This document shows, piece by piece, positions 55,955-64,000 of a stretch of 64,000 nt of DNA. The stretch covers positions 1 through 64,000 of IMG/VR virus record IMGVR_UViG_3300020421_000005; one strand, written 5' to 3'. A program made the position numbers and the translations under genes. How positions within the stretch are numbered: position 1 is the stretch's first letter; each line of letters starts with the position of its first letter. This stretch comes from a virus. The notes beneath the pieces were generated by a model. That model made no database searches, was not told the DNA's origin, and was given only the letters and a program-made list of their open reading frames with translations.

Positions 55955-56235
55955 AAATCCTACACGAAAATTGCGATCCAAAACTAGCAGAAAATCCAAA
56001 GTTGCCTTACACGGCATATCTTGTAACTTATGTAAAGGACGACAAAGTGTGTTATGACGTAACTTTATGTCAAAAACAAGTGGAAATGTTTGATTACTAT
56101 TACGATAAGTATAAAACAGGACTACAGGGATGGGTTCAATCTAGAGGCAGTATCAATCCTAAACTCTGGAATGAGGATATGCTCAATCCAGATAAGAAAA
56201 AAACACCAGCTAAAAAACCACAAAAACGTAAATGA
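55951..56235 (+). CDS. Small hypothetical protein with Lys-rich tail (94 aa)
   Basis: MKILHENCDPKLAENPKLPY then TAYLVTYVKDDKVCYDVTLC, beta-rich, ending in KKKTPAKKPQKRK. TTG start sharing TTGA with the previous stop and a GGGGG site upstream; TTG 55936 is an alternative. Confidence 0.62.
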   Translation: MKILHENCDPKLAENPKLPYTAYLVTYVKDDKVCYDVTLCQKQVEMFDYYYDKYKTGLQGWVQSRGSINPKLWNEDMLNPDKKKTPAKKPQKRK

Positions 56236-56402
56236 TTAATCCTATGAGTGTTGTGAAAAATGTAAGAACCTCATATAGCAGATTCTTACAGAAAAATATC
56301 AAGGAAGTAGAAGTGCAGTTCGAGAATGAAGACCCTGCATGGATTCCATATGATACTTTGTTGGCTATGATGAACTTTGAGGGAGATATTGTAAATGGGT
56401 GA
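56232..56402 (+). CDS. Small hypothetical protein (56 aa)
   Basis: MINPMSVVKNVRTSYSRFLQ...; soluble, Trp/Glu-containing. ATGA overlap upstream, 8-base overlap downstream. Not recognised. Confidence 0.55.
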   Translation: MINPMSVVKNVRTSYSRFLQKNIKEVEVQFENEDPAWIPYDTLLAMMNFEGDIVNG

Positions 56403-56640
56403 ATTTAGTGGATCTTCTCCTATGGGAGATGGTAGAAACGTTGCTGGTAGCAAATATACTGGTGATGCTAAACAAGGAAAGGTAGAACTCAATAAAGAAG
56501 AGTTCAATAAAGTGTTGAAAAAATATAAAAAGATCAAAAAGTATATGAAGTCTAATCTATTTCAAGTTAAACTCTTGGACGGCACTGAAAAGGTCGTATC
56601 TCAATTAGAGAAAGAAGCGAATGAAATTGAAGGTAATTGA
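56395..56640 (+). CDS. Small Lys-rich protein (81 aa)
   Basis: MGEFSGSSPMGDGRNVAGSK then ...EEFNKVLKKYKKIKKYMKSN. Gly/Ser head and basic helical tail. Overlaps the next gene by 20 bases. Not recognised. Confidence 0.6.
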   Translation: MGEFSGSSPMGDGRNVAGSKYTGDAKQGKVELNKEEFNKVLKKYKKIKKYMKSNLFQVKLLDGTEKVVSQLEKEANEIEGN

Positions 56641-57103
56641 TGATTTCCTAAAACCAGATGATTACGAAGCCCTCCGCAAAACGATGATGGAGGATTCTTC
56701 GTTTCAATGGCAATTTGGTAACGGTGTTAATACACCTGATGATGGATATTTTCAATTTTGTCATGTGTTTTATGCACAGTTTGAACCTAGAAGTGCTTTC
56801 TTCTACAACCTTATGCCTATCCTAAACGAGTTGGAACCTGTTTCAATCGTCAGGATCAAGGCTAATCTAAATATGAGAACACCCGAAAGGCAAGAATATG
56901 ATCTTCACACAGATGTTGACGATTGTATCACTTCCATATATTATGTAAATACTAATGATGGTTACACACGATTTGAAGATGGTACAAAGGTTGACAGTAT
57001 AGCAAACAGGATGGTAGTATTTAACTCAAATACTTTACATGCTGGATGCTCCCCGACTGATACCCTTCGTAGGTGCGTAATTAACCTTAATTACTTCATC
57101 TAA
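56621..57103 (+). CDS. Putative 2OG-Fe(II) oxygenase
   Basis: A 160-aa DSBH protein: EYDLHTDVDDCITSIYYVN (H-x-D), VVFNSNTLHAGCSPTDTLRR (distal His and Arg). Compact member with a short helix head. Substrate unknown; nearest neighbours are thyX and small unknown proteins. Confidence 0.78.
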   Translation: MKLKVIDDFLKPDDYEALRKTMMEDSSFQWQFGNGVNTPDDGYFQFCHVFYAQFEPRSAFFYNLMPILNELEPVSIVRIKANLNMRTPERQEYDLHTDVDDCITSIYYVNTNDGYTRFEDGTKVDSIANRMVVFNSNTLHAGCSPTDTLRRCVINLNYFI

Positions 57104-57104
57104 C

Positions 57105-57254
57105 ATGGAAAAAGCAAAACTAAAACTCATTGTAAAAAACTTAAAGTTACTCGTAGAGGCACTTGAGTCTGAGGTTTATTCAGATTTATCTCAATATTCC
57201 TCTGATCATGAAAAACAAAAAGTGACGTATGGAGACCAAATAGAGGAATTATGA
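57105..57254 (+). CDS. Small helical protein (49 aa)
   Basis: MEKAKLKLIVKNLKLLVEAL...; amphipathic helix and acidic end. ATGA overlap with thyX. Not recognised. Confidence 0.52.
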   Translation: MEKAKLKLIVKNLKLLVEALESEVYSDLSQYSSDHEKQKVTYGDQIEEL

Positions 57255-57940
57255 CCGTAAAACTGGTAAGTATCACACCAGATGCAGAAAAAACAATGGC
57301 ACATATCGCCAGAGTTTCAAATCCATCCAACCAAGATAATGAGAAGTTTGCTGGACTTCTCAAGTATTGTATCAATCATCAACATTGGTCTGTATTTGAA
57401 CAGTCTAGCATGACTCTAGAGATAGAGACAACAAGGGCTATAGCGGCTCAAATACTGAGGCATAGATCATTTACATTTCAAGAGTTTTCCCAACGATATG
57501 CTGATAGTACACAGTTGGGAGTAATCCCTATTCCTAAACTTAGGAAACAAGATTTAAAGAATCGTCAAAACTCAACAGACGATCTTGACGAGTTTGTCAG
57601 ACAGAAGTTGGAACTACAAATGAAAACTTTGTTTGACTCTGCAACCGCCTTATATCAACAGATGTTAGTGGAAGGAGTTGCAAAAGAATGTGCCAGAATG
57701 GTCTTACCACTTTGCACACCGACAAGAATCTACATGACAGGTTCTTGCAGATCATGGATTCATTATATTGAACTGAGATCCGCTCATGGAACTCAAAAGG
57801 AACACATGGACATTGCACAGGCATGTAAAACTGTCTTTATAGAAGAGTTTCCAATCGTTTCTGAGGCATTAGAATGGAGAAATGGTGTGGTTGAAATTCA
57901 AAAACAAATCAAAAAAGAACTTCACGGAGAACAAACTTAA
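57251..57940 (+). CDS. thyX: Flavin-dependent thymidylate synthase
   Basis: A 229-aa ThyX. The signature RHRSFTFQEFSQRY fits RHRxxSxNExSxRY with Phe/Gln substitutions at variable positions. It makes dTMP from dUMP with FAD and NADPH, without dihydrofolate output. SGSC-like R-S residues (TGSCRSWIHYIELRSAHGTQ) complete the site. TAATG overlap with the next gene. Confidence 0.95.
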   Translation: MTVKLVSITPDAEKTMAHIARVSNPSNQDNEKFAGLLKYCINHQHWSVFEQSSMTLEIETTRAIAAQILRHRSFTFQEFSQRYADSTQLGVIPIPKLRKQDLKNRQNSTDDLDEFVRQKLELQMKTLFDSATALYQQMLVEGVAKECARMVLPLCTPTRIYMTGSCRSWIHYIELRSAHGTQKEHMDIAQACKTVFIEEFPIVSEALEWRNGVVEIQKQIKKELHGEQT

Positions 57941-58209
57941 TGGCAACATACCCTGTAGTCAACACAAAAACTGGTGAACAGAAAGAGGTTGTAATGAGTA
58001 TTATGAAGTGGGACAAATGGAGAGAGGATAATCCCGATTGGACAAGGGATTACTCAGATCCATCCACAATGCCAGGCGTAGGAGAGGTTGGAGAGTGGAG
58101 AGATAAACTCAACAACAAACATCCAGGCTGGAGTGAGATTCTCAAAAAATCTGAGAAAACTGCTGGGGTAAAAGGTCGTTTAGCTAACAGAGGTATTAAT
58201 GTCAACTAA
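57940..58209 (+). CDS. Small conserved phage protein (89 aa)
   Basis: MATYPVVNTKTGEQKEVVMS then KWREDNPDWTRDYSDPSTMP and EVGEWRDKLNNKHPGWSEIL. Trp/Asp-rich, no cysteine; I recognise the pattern as a widespread cyanophage protein but no function. Overlaps phoH by 11 bases. Confidence 0.68.
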   Translation: MATYPVVNTKTGEQKEVVMSIMKWDKWREDNPDWTRDYSDPSTMPGVGEVGEWRDKLNNKHPGWSEILKKSEKTAGVKGRLANRGINVN

Positions 58210-58975
58210 AAAAAGAAGGAACACTAATAGTCAACATCGTGATAGTAACGTTGGAGCTGGAATGACTGCTAAACAAAGACGTAGGAAGAGACCAATCAAC
58301 AACGCTATGTTGGTTGACGTAGAACCTATCACAGATAATCAGAAGATTCTTTTTGAGGAATATGCTAAAGGTAAGAATATCTTTGCATATGGTTGTGCTG
58401 GTACTGGTAAGACATTCATTAGTTTGTATCTTGCACTAAAAGATGTACTTGACGAAATGACACCATATGATAAGGTGTATATTGTTAGGTCATTGGTCTC
58501 CACAAGAGAGATTGGTTTCTTGCCAGGCGACCATGAAGATAAGTCATCACTCTATCAGATTCCATATAAGAATATGGTAAAGTATATGTTTGAGATGCCC
58601 TCAGACAATGACTTTGAAATGTTATACGGTAATTTGAAAGCACAAGAGACTATTTCATTCTGGAGCACATCATTTATCAGGGGTACAACACTTGATAATT
58701 GCATTGTGTTAGTAGATGAGATGCAAAACTTGAATTTTCATGAATTAGATAGTATAATAACAAGAGTAGGAGATAACTGTAAAATAATGTTTTGTGGTGA
58801 CTCTACTCAAACGGATCTTACAAAATCCAATGAGAAGAATGGCATCTTAGATTTTAAACGTATCATTGAGATCATGGAAGATGATTTCGGTACGGTTGAA
58901 TTTGGTTTAGATGATATTGTTCGCTCTGGTCTAGTAAGAAACTACTTGGTTACTAAACTCGCTCTTTCTTTATGA
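58199..58975 (+). CDS. phoH: PhoH-like P-loop ATPase
   Basis: A 258-aa protein with Walker A FAYGCAGTGKTFISL, Walker B CIVLVDEMQNLNFHEL, and RGTTLDNC/GDSTQTDL sensor motifs of the PhoH family. A putative RNA-linked ATPase that is a marker of marine phages. A basic head (KKRRNTNSQHRD) precedes the core. Confidence 0.95.
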   Translation: MSTKKRRNTNSQHRDSNVGAGMTAKQRRRKRPINNAMLVDVEPITDNQKILFEEYAKGKNIFAYGCAGTGKTFISLYLALKDVLDEMTPYDKVYIVRSLVSTREIGFLPGDHEDKSSLYQIPYKNMVKYMFEMPSDNDFEMLYGNLKAQETISFWSTSFIRGTTLDNCIVLVDEMQNLNFHELDSIITRVGDNCKIMFCGDSTQTDLTKSNEKNGILDFKRIIEIMEDDFGTVEFGLDDIVRSGLVRNYLVTKLALSL

Positions 58976-59661
58976 CGTTTACTCATTTGAATAAACTTGG
59001 TGATTTTGAGTTAGAAGCCAATACTATAGATGGAGTTAGATATTACACTCTTCCAAGTGGAAAGAAAGCTCCATCTATTACTTCCATAACCAGTTTTTAT
59101 AATCGCCAAACGTTTATCAAATGGCGTAATAAGATTGGTGAGGAAGAAGCCAATAAGATCACAAAGGTTGCCACCGACAGGGGAACCAAGTTTCATGATC
59201 TGGTTGAAAAGTATCTCTTAAATGAAGATATTAATTCTATGAAGGACATTCTGCCTTCCACAAAATCAAGGTGGATTGCAGCAAGGGACTCCTTAAACAA
59301 TATCAATAATATTCACTGTTTGGAAAAACCCCTATATAGTGAGTACTTCGGTATTGCTGGACGTGTTGATTGCATTGCCGAATATAACGGAGAGTTAGCG
59401 GTAATAGATTTCAAGACATCTAAAAAGATTAAACCAGAGAAGTGGTTAGAAAACTATTTCGTTCAAGAAACTGCATATGCCTGTATGTACTTTGAGATGA
59501 CAGGTATTGCGGTGGAGAAGATTGTGACCTTAATGGTTGCTGATAATGGAGATGTGAAAGTTTATGAAAAAACCAACAAACGTGACTATATTAAGCTTCT
59601 TACCAAGTATATTAAAGAATTCGTCACCCACAAGCTCGGGGAGTATGGAGAAAGAAGTTAA
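58972..59661 (+). CDS. PD-(D/E)XK exonuclease
   Basis: A 229-aa protein with FHDLVEKYL (conserved His/Glu helix) and GRVDCIAEYNGELAVIDFKT (D...D-x-K core) followed by a QxxxY helix FVQETAYACMYFEM. Similar to the RecB/Cas4-type single-strand exonucleases common in T4-like cyanophages. Its end overlaps the gp33-like gene. Confidence 0.82.
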   Translation: MTFTHLNKLGDFELEANTIDGVRYYTLPSGKKAPSITSITSFYNRQTFIKWRNKIGEEEANKITKVATDRGTKFHDLVEKYLLNEDINSMKDILPSTKSRWIAARDSLNNINNIHCLEKPLYSEYFGIAGRVDCIAEYNGELAVIDFKTSKKIKPEKWLENYFVQETAYACMYFEMTGIAVEKIVTLMVADNGDVKVYEKTNKRDYIKLLTKYIKEFVTHKLGEYGERS

Positions 59662-59899
59662 CGACTTACTAAAAGCGAAATTTCTCGACCAGAACAAGTT
59701 CACTACTGATGTTGAACAACTGGTACTTGACACTGAGCTCAATTATATTGAAGCAATCATTAGTTATTGCGAAGAAAATAATATTGAGTTTGAGTCAGTT
59801 GGGAAATTGATCGCAAAACCTCTCAAGGATAAATTAAAAGCGGAAGCAACTGAATTGAATTACTTAAAACGTACTTCTAAATCTAAGTTACCGCTGTGA
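59645..59899 (+). CDS. Late-promoter transcription accessory protein (gp33-like)
   Basis: An 84-aa protein: MEKEVNDLLKAKFLDQNKFT then LVLDTELNYIEAIISYCEEN and SVGKLIAKPLKDKLKAEATE ending in LKRTSKSKLPL. This resembles the T4 gp33 co-activator family of cyanophages, linking gp55-type polymerase to the sliding clamp. Location just before gp32 fits. ATG at 59645 preferred to the earlier opening. Confidence 0.72.
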   Translation: MEKEVNDLLKAKFLDQNKFTTDVEQLVLDTELNYIEAIISYCEENNIEFESVGKLIAKPLKDKLKAEATELNYLKRTSKSKLPL

Positions 59900-60180
59900 T
59901 ATTCTGGATAGGATTTACTGTAATGGTTCTCAACGAAGGTTTTGTAATCATGAGGCATGTATCGCCTTGGTTTGCAAAGCGTAGAGAAGAATTAATAAGT
60001 AAATTTGGAGACGGTTTTAAGAAATTTCACTCAGCACTTGACTGGGTGTGGCTGTCTCTAGTGATCATAGGTATATCATTGGGACCACATAGAAACGTAG
60101 ATATACTCTCACTTGCCGTATGGTGGGGTGGAGTATTATCCCTAGTTTACATACCTAAATGGTTATCAGAAAAAACATAA
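59896..60180 (+). CDS. Membrane protein with two to three spans (94 aa)
   Basis: GTG start; MIFWIGFTVMVLNEGFVIMR, then WVWLSLVIIGISLGPHR and LSLAVWWGGVLSLVYIPKWL. ATGA-type overlap with the gp33-like gene. Function unknown. Confidence 0.62.
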   Translation: MIFWIGFTVMVLNEGFVIMRHVSPWFAKRREELISKFGDGFKKFHSALDWVWLSLVIIGISLGPHRNVDILSLAVWWGGVLSLVYIPKWLSEKT

Positions 60181-60183
60181 ATA
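60176..60183 (+). promoter_or_regulatory. Late-like box CATAAATA
   Basis: CATAAATA at the end of the membrane gene, 22 bases before the DUF1825 start. One mismatch to the T4 late core. Confidence 0.4.
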
Positions 60184-60205
60184 GTACTAGTATCAGATTC
60201 GATTG

Positions 60206-60547
60206 ATGGGTGAATTTTTTAGATCCGCTCCAGTAAGAGCTGCCATGGCAGAGATACAGGAGTTACAAGAAGATATCATGTCAGGACTGGCAATCAACGG
60301 TATGAGGAATCCTACCGTAGATGGTGGTCTTTTGCATATTCAAAAGATGAGGACACTACTCGAAAAGCAGAGGAACTTTATGTTCAGACTGCAATTAGAG
60401 AAGGACGATCCTGATGCTATTGAGATGAGAGAGCAGATCTTAGAGTCTGCCAAGTTTCTGGGACTCCAGCCAGGTCAAAATATTGCAGAATTTTTTGACA
60501 CTCTGACTGAAACCTTAGACAAACTGGAAGAAAATATTCCAGATTGA
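60206..60547 (+). CDS. DUF1825-family protein
   Basis: A 113-aa helical protein, MGEFFRSAPVRAAMAEIQEL then LLEKQRNFMFRLQLEKDDPD, matching the DUF1825 group of cyanobacteria and cyanophages. Role unknown, probably acquired from the host. The ATG at 60206 is preferred to the TTG before it. Its TGA is in the next -35 box. Confidence 0.8.
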   Translation: MGEFFRSAPVRAAMAEIQELQEDIMSGLAINGMRNPTVDGGLLHIQKMRTLLEKQRNFMFRLQLEKDDPDAIEMREQILESAKFLGLQPGQNIAEFFDTLTETLDKLEENIPD

Positions 60548-60571
60548 CAAAACACAATTATCTGTTATAAT
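60544..60571 (+). promoter_or_regulatory. Sigma70-type promoter (TTGACA-16-TATAAT)
   Basis: Perfect TTGACA at 60544-60549, overlapping the DUF1825 stop, and perfect TATAAT at 60566-60571. Probably drives strong expression of gp32. Confidence 0.82.
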
Positions 60572-60610
60572 ACAAACAATCCTACAATACAAAAATACGG
60601 AGAATACTAA

Positions 60611-61525
60611 ATGTCATTTGCTGCACTAAAGAAACAATCTAAAGCAGGCTCTCTTACAGAGAGATTGATGAAAAAAGTTGAGAAACTCAACGAGAAAGGT
60701 AACAATACTGATGAACGTCTTTGGAAACCAGCTGTAGATAAAGCGGGTAACGGATACGCAGTTGTTCGATTCCTCCCTGCACATGCTAATTGTGAACTGC
60801 CATGGACTCAAGTTTGGAGTCACGCTTTTCAAGGACCAGGCGGTTGGTATATTGAGAACAGTTTAACTACTATTGGCAAGGATGATCCTGTTGGAGAACT
60901 GAATCGCAGTCTCTGGAACAGTGGTCGTGAATCTGACAAAGACATTGCTCGTAAGCAAAAGCGTAAGCTTTCTTACTATGCAAATGTTTATGTTGTAAAA
61001 GATTCTAGTAATCCTGAGAACGAAGGACAAGTAAAACTTTACAAGTTTGGTAAGAAGATCTTTGATAAGATCACTGCTGCAATGCAACCTGAGTTCGATG
61101 ATGAAGAAGCAATCAATCCATTTGATTTTTGGAAGGGTGCTAACTTCAAGTTGAAGATCAAACAGGTTGCTGGATTCTGGAACTATGATAGTTCAGAGTT
61201 TGCAAGATCAGAAGCACTCTTGGACGATGATGACAAACTAGAGGAGATCTATAACAAGATCTATGATCTTAGTGAGTTCACTGCTGCAGACCAGTTCAAA
61301 ACATATGAACAACTCAAGGCACGTTTGGACACAGTTCTTTCAAGGAAGGCTGTTGTAACACCTACAAGAGAGGATGTTGAAGTATCCAACGAAGATGCTG
61401 ATCGTGGATCAGTTGAGGAGGAACTATCTAACCTCCGTGCAAGTGCCACTGCTGCATCTGCTGATACGGATACAGAGGAAGAGGACGACGCACTGAGTTA
61501 CTTCCAAAAACTCGCTGAAGAGTAA
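60611..61525 (+). CDS. Single-stranded DNA-binding protein gp32
   Basis: A 304-aa T4 gp32 homologue: LAST-like head (MSFAALKKQSKAGSLTERLM), OB fold with AVVRFLPAH, YYANVYVVKDSSNPENEGQV and KLYKFGKKIFDKI, then an acidic C-terminus (DTDTEEEDDALSYFQKLAEE) for protein contacts. The T4 zinc cysteines are missing: the region reads ENSLTTIGKDDPVGELN instead of the Cys-containing subdomain. Needed for replication, recombination and repair. Confidence 0.95.
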   Translation: MSFAALKKQSKAGSLTERLMKKVEKLNEKGNNTDERLWKPAVDKAGNGYAVVRFLPAHANCELPWTQVWSHAFQGPGGWYIENSLTTIGKDDPVGELNRSLWNSGRESDKDIARKQKRKLSYYANVYVVKDSSNPENEGQVKLYKFGKKIFDKITAAMQPEFDDEEAINPFDFWKGANFKLKIKQVAGFWNYDSSEFARSEALLDDDDKLEEIYNKIYDLSEFTAADQFKTYEQLKARLDTVLSRKAVVTPTREDVEVSNEDADRGSVEEELSNLRASATAASADTDTEEEDDALSYFQKLAEE

Positions 61526-61533
61526 ACAATAAG

Positions 61534-61560
61534 AAAGGGGTCGCAAGACCCCTTTTTTTA
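61534..61560 (+). terminator. Rho-independent terminator after gp32
   Basis: AAAGGGGTC-GCAA-GACCCCTTT hairpin with a T7 run; it also lies between two convergent operons and may stop leftward transcription too. Confidence 0.92.
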
Positions 61561-61563
61561 TTA

Positions 61564-62325
61564 TCAAGTAAGACTACTAGCAATTCTGGGATTGTATGCT
61601 CTCTTAAGTCTTTTACTCTTGAATTGAGATGATTTCTTATATTTGCCTATTCTGGTTAAATCTTGTATCACAGTGCTTAGGTAAAGTGGTCTGATAACTC
61701 TGATTCTTCTCTTAGCATCATTCATAGATACTTCAAACTGATAGTTCGTTACAGGAGTTACGTTGGGATTTTGAATCACATCACCATTGGCATCTCTTGC
61801 AGTTCCAGCTGAATCTATAGTTGATAACTCATTTAACTGAGTGACTCTACTGTATGAGACAATTCTTTGCTCTTCTGGTCTATACTTCAAATATTTAAGA
61901 TCAAAGTTAGAATCTACTCTTAATGCTTCTGGAACAACTATTCTTCCAGCCCAATCTACATCTTCCAAAGTTTCATAGTGATGTATCTTTTCTAATCCCT
62001 CATCACTACCATATTTCTCTAAACAGTATTTTCTGAAATCATTATCGTTTAGTGGCCACTGATCTCTAACCTTTGTTATATTGTTCGCTACTAATATAAC
62101 CCAATCAAATCTAGGATCTCCATATAGAGTGTATGCTAATTGATCTGGTCTTAGATTGCCATGAATAAAGAAATCTTCAAAGGATGTGGCTACTTGATCA
62201 AGATCCTCACGAAGTTTTGCTCTTCTGAAAATATTTTTTACTGGAATATACTCATCATTAGAACTTCTGTCTGGAGATCTAGAGACGTAATCTATATTTG
62301 GTAAATATGAAAAATAACCTTTCAT
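61564..62325 (-). CDS. Baseplate wedge subunit gp53
   Basis: A 253-aa protein, MKGYFSYLPNIDYVSRSPDR, YIPVKNIFRRAKLREDLDQV and DFFIHGNLRPDQLAYTLYGD then RFDWVILVANN, the gp53 blocks. It joins baseplate wedges. Starts 2 bases after the gp48 stop. Confidence 0.9.
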   Translation of the reverse strand: MKGYFSYLPNIDYVSRSPDRSSNDEYIPVKNIFRRAKLREDLDQVATSFEDFFIHGNLRPDQLAYTLYGDPRFDWVILVANNITKVRDQWPLNDNDFRKYCLEKYGSDEGLEKIHHYETLEDVDWAGRIVVPEALRVDSNFDLKYLKYRPEEQRIVSYSRVTQLNELSTIDSAGTARDANGDVIQNPNVTPVTNYQFEVSMNDAKRRIRVIRPLYLSTVIQDLTRIGKYKKSSQFKSKRLKRAYNPRIASSLT

Positions 62326-62326
62326 G

Positions 62327-64000
62327 TTAGTATCCTATCATTGAAGTCTTTGGATCATCCTGATTAATGATATAGATTGGCATCAAATCTCCCATAATAT
62401 TTTTATCACTAAACATTCTATCGTTAGCAGAGTCTCGTTGATAATCTGTGTTGTATATAGGTTCTAATTCGTTAAACTGGAGTGTCAGACTATATGATGT
62501 GGGTTGACCATGTGCATATGCCATCCATTGACCTTCTGGAGTATAACTAACATCTACGCTAGTCAAAGCACATGTTTTGAACATATTTGCACCCATGATA
62601 GGTTTGTTTCCATCAGTAAGATATCTCAACCTAAACACGTTTGGTGTGCCTAGGAAGTAACTAGGTCCTCCAGCAGCACCAGTTCCACCAGTCTGTCCAT
62701 CACCAGTTAGTTTTACCAGTTTTCTAGGAGCAGACCATTCTTTAAAAGCACGAATCATCATTCTGCATATATGTGCTTCATTTTCATCTCTTGGAGTTAA
62801 TAACCATTGGAATTGAAAATTTCTTAAACCAACACCAGCAAATAGAAGTTCAGTGTTGGAGTTTGCAATGACACCACCAGTTCTAGATAATATTTGATCT
62901 GAACTAATATCAAATCCTCCATCTGCAAGCAACTGACTCATTTTGTTTGCCATTATATCAGCTCTACCAGCCTGTTGTGTTGTTAATTGGAAGAAATTGT
63001 TTATTGCGTCAAGAGTTGGAAAGATACCTGTACCTCGGAGAAAAGTCTTAACAACCGTTTTGGAATTAGCTTTTCTGATAGCATCTAGTGCTGCATTATT
63101 CATGTTACTCTCTTCCCAAATTCTTGGGTTTGAATCTTGCATGTTATTAGGCATGGGTAACATGATTGGAGCACCTAGTTTTTTTCTAAGTGGTGATCCT
63201 CTTTGAGCACCATAAGCAGCACCACCGCCACCTTCAGAATTTTCATCTGTTTTAGTAAACTCTCTAGTATATGGAGGTTCATATGTATAACATTGAATGA
63301 CCATATGATCCTGACTCATTGATAGATCTTGTGGATATACAACAGGTCTAAGGAACATGATCTCATTGTCCCTGTCAAAAGCATATTTAATCCTTTCTGT
63401 TACACCAACAAGCCCTTTAGAATCATTATCTGTTCCTCCTGGCTGTTGATTGTTTGCTACTTTTGCTTCTTCTATTGCAACTTGATTTTCAGCATGTCTT
63501 ACTGCTCTATTCCATGTTAGACCCGCTCTCCAGTCGCTTACTGTATTTCCTGTTTTAATATAACCTTCTTCTTTTAGTCTTGCTAAATCTTTTTCTGCTT
63601 TTTGTAGAGGTGTAAGATCTGTGTTTTCTGCCCATGGCGCAACCTCTTCATTTGTTACACTAGCATAACTTCTTACTTCCTCAGCTAATTGTTGTTGTAA
63701 AACTGATTTAGTTGTATCTACATTTCCTTTGCTATCAAAAACAACTCCAGTAAAAGTTACTTTATTTTCATTACTTTTTTTTGTTACAGAACCAGGCTTC
63801 CACTCTCCATTTTCAAATATTGGTTCTGATCCAGCAATAATTTTACCAATGTCGTCAACAGGCCATATTTTTACTTCGCCTTCTTTAATGAATGCTTTAT
63901 ATTTTACAGTATCTCTACCACCTTCGGCATTGATAACGTTTTGTTCCAGATTTGTCTTAAGCCTAAGTTCGTTACCGTACTCTTGAACGTCGTTTTGGAA
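62327..64000 (-). CDS. Baseplate tail-tube cap gp48-like protein (5' end outside window)
   Basis: The frame has no stop from 62327 to the window edge, so at least 557 residues; the ATG at 63358 is internal and the real start is beyond base 64000. LFAGVGLRNFQFQWLLTPRD then ENEAHICRMMIRAFKEW is the gp48/gp54 signature, and the C-terminal half has LTSVDVSYTPEGQWMAYAHG. The N-terminal part (DLARLKEEGYIKTG; DWRAGLTWNRAVRHAENQVA) seems to be a cyanophage extension. It caps the tube and starts polymerisation of the tail tube. Adjacent to gp53 as expected. Confidence 0.85.
   Translation of the reverse strand, partial: FQNDVQEYGNELRLKTNLEQNVINAEGGRDTVKYKAFIKEGEVKIWPVDDIGKIIAGSEPIFENGEWKPGSVTKKSNENKVTFTGVVFDSKGNVDTTKSVLQQQLAEEVRSYASVTNEEVAPWAENTDLTPLQKAEKDLARLKEEGYIKTGNTVSDWRAGLTWNRAVRHAENQVAIEEAKVANNQQPGGTDNDSKGLVGVTERIKYAFDRDNEIMFLRPVVYPQDLSMSQDHMVIQCYTYEPPYTREFTKTDENSEGGGGAAYGAQRGSPLRKKLGAPIMLPMPNNMQDSNPRIWEESNMNNAALDAIRKANSKTVVKTFLRGTGIFPTLDAINNFFQLTTQQAGRADIMANKMSQLLADGGFDISSDQILSRTGGVIANSNTELLFAGVGLRNFQFQWLLTPRDENEAHICRMMIRAFKEWSAPRKLVKLTGDGQTGGTGAAGGPSYFLGTPNVFRLRYLTDGNKPIMGANMFKTCALTSVDVSYTPEGQWMAYAHGQPTSYSLTLQFNELEPIYNTDYQRDSANDRMFSDKNIMGDLMPIYIINQDDPKTSMIGY

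Overview
The window is part of the genome of a T4-like cyanophage (a myovirus of marine Synechococcus or Prochlorococcus). T4-type genes seen are ribonucleotide reductase nrdA/nrdB, gp32, a gp33-like protein, gp53 and gp48, phoH, thyX, speD and a talC-type transaldolase. Host-derived photosynthesis and bilin genes are psbA, an array of hli genes, heme oxygenase ho1 and a psbN-like gene. Coding is dense, AT-rich and mostly overlapping or ATGA/TAATG-linked. Three phage tRNAs read AT-rich codons (AUA, AGA, UUA). No integrase, CRISPR array or insertion sequence was seen.

Layout. 1-2.6 kb: end of nrdA and complete nrdB. 2.6-7.5 kb (+): a fibre-like protein and a run of small membrane or virion-associated proteins. 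7.4-16.2 kb (-): a structural/adsorption block with a large fibre, a subtilisin-fold serine peptidase, a fibre with a blue-copper (cupredoxin) tail, three proteins with exported-type N-termini, and a 2OG-Fe(II) oxygenase. 16.3-21.5 kb (+): three Lys-rich, virion-type proteins. 21.5-27.5 kb (+): a phosphomannomutase, a GIY-YIG nuclease, cupin, HD-like, Zn-ribbon, peroxiredoxin and antitoxin-like genes, and two 2OG oxygenases. 27.5-39.3 kb (+): a large carbohydrate island with two SDR epimerases, GDP-mannose 3,5-epimerase, a GT10, three GT11, a GT-A/GT7-like and a GT25 glycosyltransferase, two methyltransferases, a nucleotide-sugar dehydrogenase, NAD synthetase and a DUF6445-type oxygenase. 39.3-44.8 kb: a structured leader with a porin-like protein, five tandem hli genes, tiny membrane peptides, psbA, a terminator and three tRNAs. 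44.8-61.5 kb: small early/middle-type metabolic genes (Mom-like modifier, two glutaredoxins, speD, carbamoyltransferase, candidate glutamine riboswitches with a DUF4278/PirA-like peptide, peptide deformylase, ho1, talC, thyX, phoH, PD-(D/E)XK exonuclease, gp33-like, DUF1825, gp32). 61.5-64 kb (-): baseplate genes gp53 and gp48, the latter running off the window.

How it works together. The + strand metabolic modules (nrdAB, thyX, glutaredoxins, talC) fit nucleotide production. psbA, hli, ho1 and the psbN-like gene fit maintenance of host photosynthesis. The riboswitch and small peptide suggest sensing of host nitrogen status. The most unusual region is the sugar island: PMM plus GDP-mannose 3,5-epimerase, together with four fucosyltransferase-family enzymes and no visible GDP-fucose synthesis genes, suggests that L-galactose (or host-supplied L-fucose) is attached to a phage or host surface glycan. 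Regulation is visible as consensus sigma70-type promoters, four of which have their -35 TTGACA fused to the stop codon of the preceding gene, as T4-type late promoters (TATAAATA/AATAAATA), and as a duplicated 71-nt leader in front of two unrelated genes.
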